Below, piece after piece: positions 16,924 to 17,780 of a stretch of DNA of 17,780 nt. The notes under the pieces were generated by a model, which was not told the DNA's origin, ran no database searches, and worked only from the letters and a program-made list of their open reading frames with translations. The stretch covers positions 11,227 through 29,006 of the forward strand of contig DUCW01000061.1 in assembly GCA_012959595.1 (NCBI GenBank). The letters run 5' to 3'. The translations under genes were made by a program, and so were the position numbers. Within the stretch, counting starts at the first letter, position 1. Every line of letters begins with the position of its first letter. The stretch comes from Gemmatimonadota bacterium. GTDB lineage: Bacteria > Gemmatimonadota > Gemmatimonadetes > Longimicrobiales > Gaopeijiaceae.

Positions 16924-17656
16924 CTCCATTGCTCCTTCTGGACACCAAACTCACTGTGTCTCCTACCAGAACCACCGAGCCTGCTTCAGGATTTGTTTCT
17001 AGTATCCTCCCAGTCCCTGACCACTGAATTCTCAATCCTAGCTCGTGAATCATGCCAGCAGCGGACCTCGACGTCAGTCCGCGTACATCTGGCATTGTCA
17101 CCGTTTTATCAGACCTACTGGTAAAACCAACTTGGGATGCTACAGTGATATCAATTAGCGGTGTCGCTTCACTGATATTAGATGCCAATCTGACTGGCGA
17201 TTCGCGACTTAGGATTTCCGGAGAAATCTGTTCATTAGCTAGAGACGTCCAATCTAGAAGCTGCTTCGGAGAAGCCAGAATATCAGTCATAGTTGCACGG
17301 ATTACAGGAGCAGCAGTCGCACCACCGTAATAAGCTCCTTCTGGTCGATCAAGCTTTACTAAGATCACCATTTGAGGATCTTCCGCTGGGAAGAAGCCCA
17401 CGAATGAGGACAAGTACGCTCCTTCCTCATAACTCCCGTTTGACCATGCTCTAGTTGTCCCACTCTTCCCCGCCACGGCAAAGGTACCGAGTCTAGCACG
17501 TGTCCCTGTCCCATCTTCTATCACCCCCACTAAAACTTCCGAAATTTCTTTGATTAACTCAAGTATCTTGTTAACATATTTGGTAAAATAAAATTTAGAT
17601 AATTCTCTATACTCAATTGAAATTTTGAGAAAATTTTTTGATATCATCCATTCCAT
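16916..17656 (-). CDS. ftsI: FtsI/PBP C-terminal part with PASTA tail; 5' end replaced
   Basis: This is the end of the septal transpeptidase that cross-links peptidoglycan. From about 17533 the frame shows LVGVIEDGTGTRARLG, then AGKSGTTRAW with the KSG(T) active-site triad, FVGFFPAEDPQ, and a C-terminal PASTA domain (VTMPDVRGL ... GDTVSLVSR). The SxxK and SxN motifs, the N-terminal dimerisation domain and the membrane segment are missing. The frame runs on to an ATG at 17656, but about 36 residues before SEVLVG look unrelated to a penicillin-binding protein and lie in sequence of about 28% GC, so they are unlikely to belong to it. The gene directly precedes murE with a small overlap, the normal ftsI position. 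Confidence 0.88.
   Translation of the reverse strand: MEWMISKNFLKISIEYRELSKFYFTKYVNKILELIKEISEVLVGVIEDGTGTRARLGTFAVAGKSGTTRAWSNGSYEEGAYLSSFVGFFPAEDPQMVILVKLDRPEGAYYGGATAAPVIRATMTDILASPKQLLDWTSLANEQISPEILSRESPVRLASNISEATPLIDITVASQVGFTSRSDKTVTMPDVRGLTSRSAAGMIHELGLRIQWSGTGRILETNPEAGSVVLVGDTVSLVSRRSNGDG
16932..16937 (-). promoter_or_regulatory. ribosome binding site deciding the murE start
   Basis: AAGGAG on the minus strand within the end of ftsI. It is 2 bases from ATG 16929 (too close) and 8 bases from ATG 16923, and so selects the second ATG. Confidence 0.6.
17540..17647 (-). CDS. N-terminal fragment of an unidentified AT-rich gene, fused in frame to the ftsI tail
   Basis: ATG at 17647 overlaps the stop of the preceding frame as ATGA and has GGAG upstream (9 bases before the ATG). 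It encodes about 36 lysine-, isoleucine- and tyrosine-rich residues (starting MISKNFLKIS) that look helical, before the frame passes into FtsI sequence near 17540. I do not recognise the family. Codon use is strongly A/T-ending, unlike the dcw genes. It is most likely the beginning of a gene from different DNA, cut at the join. Confidence 0.4.
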
Positions 17657-17780
17657 TCTCCGGAAACTTTTATTCCAGATCCCGAAAATTTTTTAGGATT
17701 AAATGGTTCGAAAAATTTTTCCAATATATGTAAACAAGCTTCAGAAACTGCACGTTCTCCTCCTCCACGTTTAGTTACAA
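17541..17780. other. AT-rich segment of different origin at the right end
   Basis: Hand counting gives 68 G or C in 240 bases (about 28%), against 50-58% in the two 60-base lines just left of it (17401-17520). The change is sharp and coincides with loss of FtsI homology. The segment holds the 3' end of one frame and the start of another, both on the minus strand. A chimeric contig join is the simplest explanation; a real insertion or rearrangement is possible. Confidence 0.75.
17644..17778 (-). CDS. C-terminal fragment of an unidentified protein (AT-rich DNA)
   Basis: The frame is open from the window edge to TGA at 17646-17644, giving 44 residues beginning VTKRGGGERAVSEACLHILE. Seventeen of 44 codons start with G and only five end in G or C, as expected for a real gene in an AT-rich genome. 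The next frame starts with an ATGA overlap and a GGAG site, typical of an operon pair. I cannot name the family. The complementary strand is also open here, but with weaker coding character. Confidence 0.45.
   Translation of the reverse strand, partial: VTKRGGGERAVSEACLHILEKFFEPFNPKKFSGSGIKVSGEWNG

Noticed and set aside
17642..17779. Open frame on the plus strand at the right end (HPFHSPETFIPDPENF...)
   Set aside because: It is the mirror of the minus-strand frame and shares its third positions. Its first positions are less rich in purines and it has no visible start, whereas the minus frame has an ATGA-coupled partner and ribosome site.
1..17780. CRISPR arrays, tRNA/rRNA genes, insertion sequences, prophage genes
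   Set aside because: Reading through the window showed no regularly spaced repeats, no cloverleaf- or rRNA-like stretches, and no transposase or phage motifs. Coding density leaves almost no room for them.

Overview
This window carries the 3' three quarters of a division and cell wall (dcw) gene cluster. Every supported gene lies on the minus strand, so it is read from right to left. In transcription order the genes are: the end of ftsI (PASTA-tailed penicillin-binding protein), murE, murF, mraY, murD, ftsW, murG, murC, ftsQ, ftsA, ftsZ, a MepM-like M23 endopeptidase, a large membrane protein with a von Willebrand A-like domain, and the first half of recG, which runs off the left edge.

The organism looks like a diderm bacterium of moderate GC. 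MurE has the DNPR signature of meso-diaminopimelate-adding enzymes. The cluster has murF between murE and mraY, but no murB or ddl between murC and ftsQ. FtsI has a PASTA tail and the FtsZ linker is short. This combination recalls marine Gemmatimonadota-type genomes, but that placement is inferred from gene order and protein character and is only moderately secure. Genes are packed with 1-26 base overlaps or gaps of a few bases. Many starts are GTG or TTG with good Shine-Dalgarno sequences, which points to one long translationally coupled operon.

Functionally, MurC, MurD, MurE and MurF build UDP-MurNAc-pentapeptide. MraY and MurG convert it to lipid I and lipid II. FtsW and FtsI polymerise and cross-link septal peptidoglycan. 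FtsQ, FtsA and FtsZ form the division scaffold. Past ftsZ there is a 103-base spacer with a clean hairpin. A second group follows: a peptidoglycan endopeptidase overlapping the VWA-like membrane protein by 4 bases, then recG.

Two places do not behave like ordinary sequence. First, ftsA is broken into three reading frames between about 6060 and 6100. Two single missing bases would explain this, and the C-terminal membrane-binding helix downstream is well preserved. Second, at about 17,540 the GC content drops abruptly to about 28% (hand count, 17,541-17,780). The ftsI homology stops there and an unrelated AT-rich gene pair begins, so the right end is either a chimeric assembly join or a foreign insertion. 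I did not find an unmistakable new system. The best candidate for something undescribed is the M23 endopeptidase plus VWA-like membrane protein pair attached to the division cluster.
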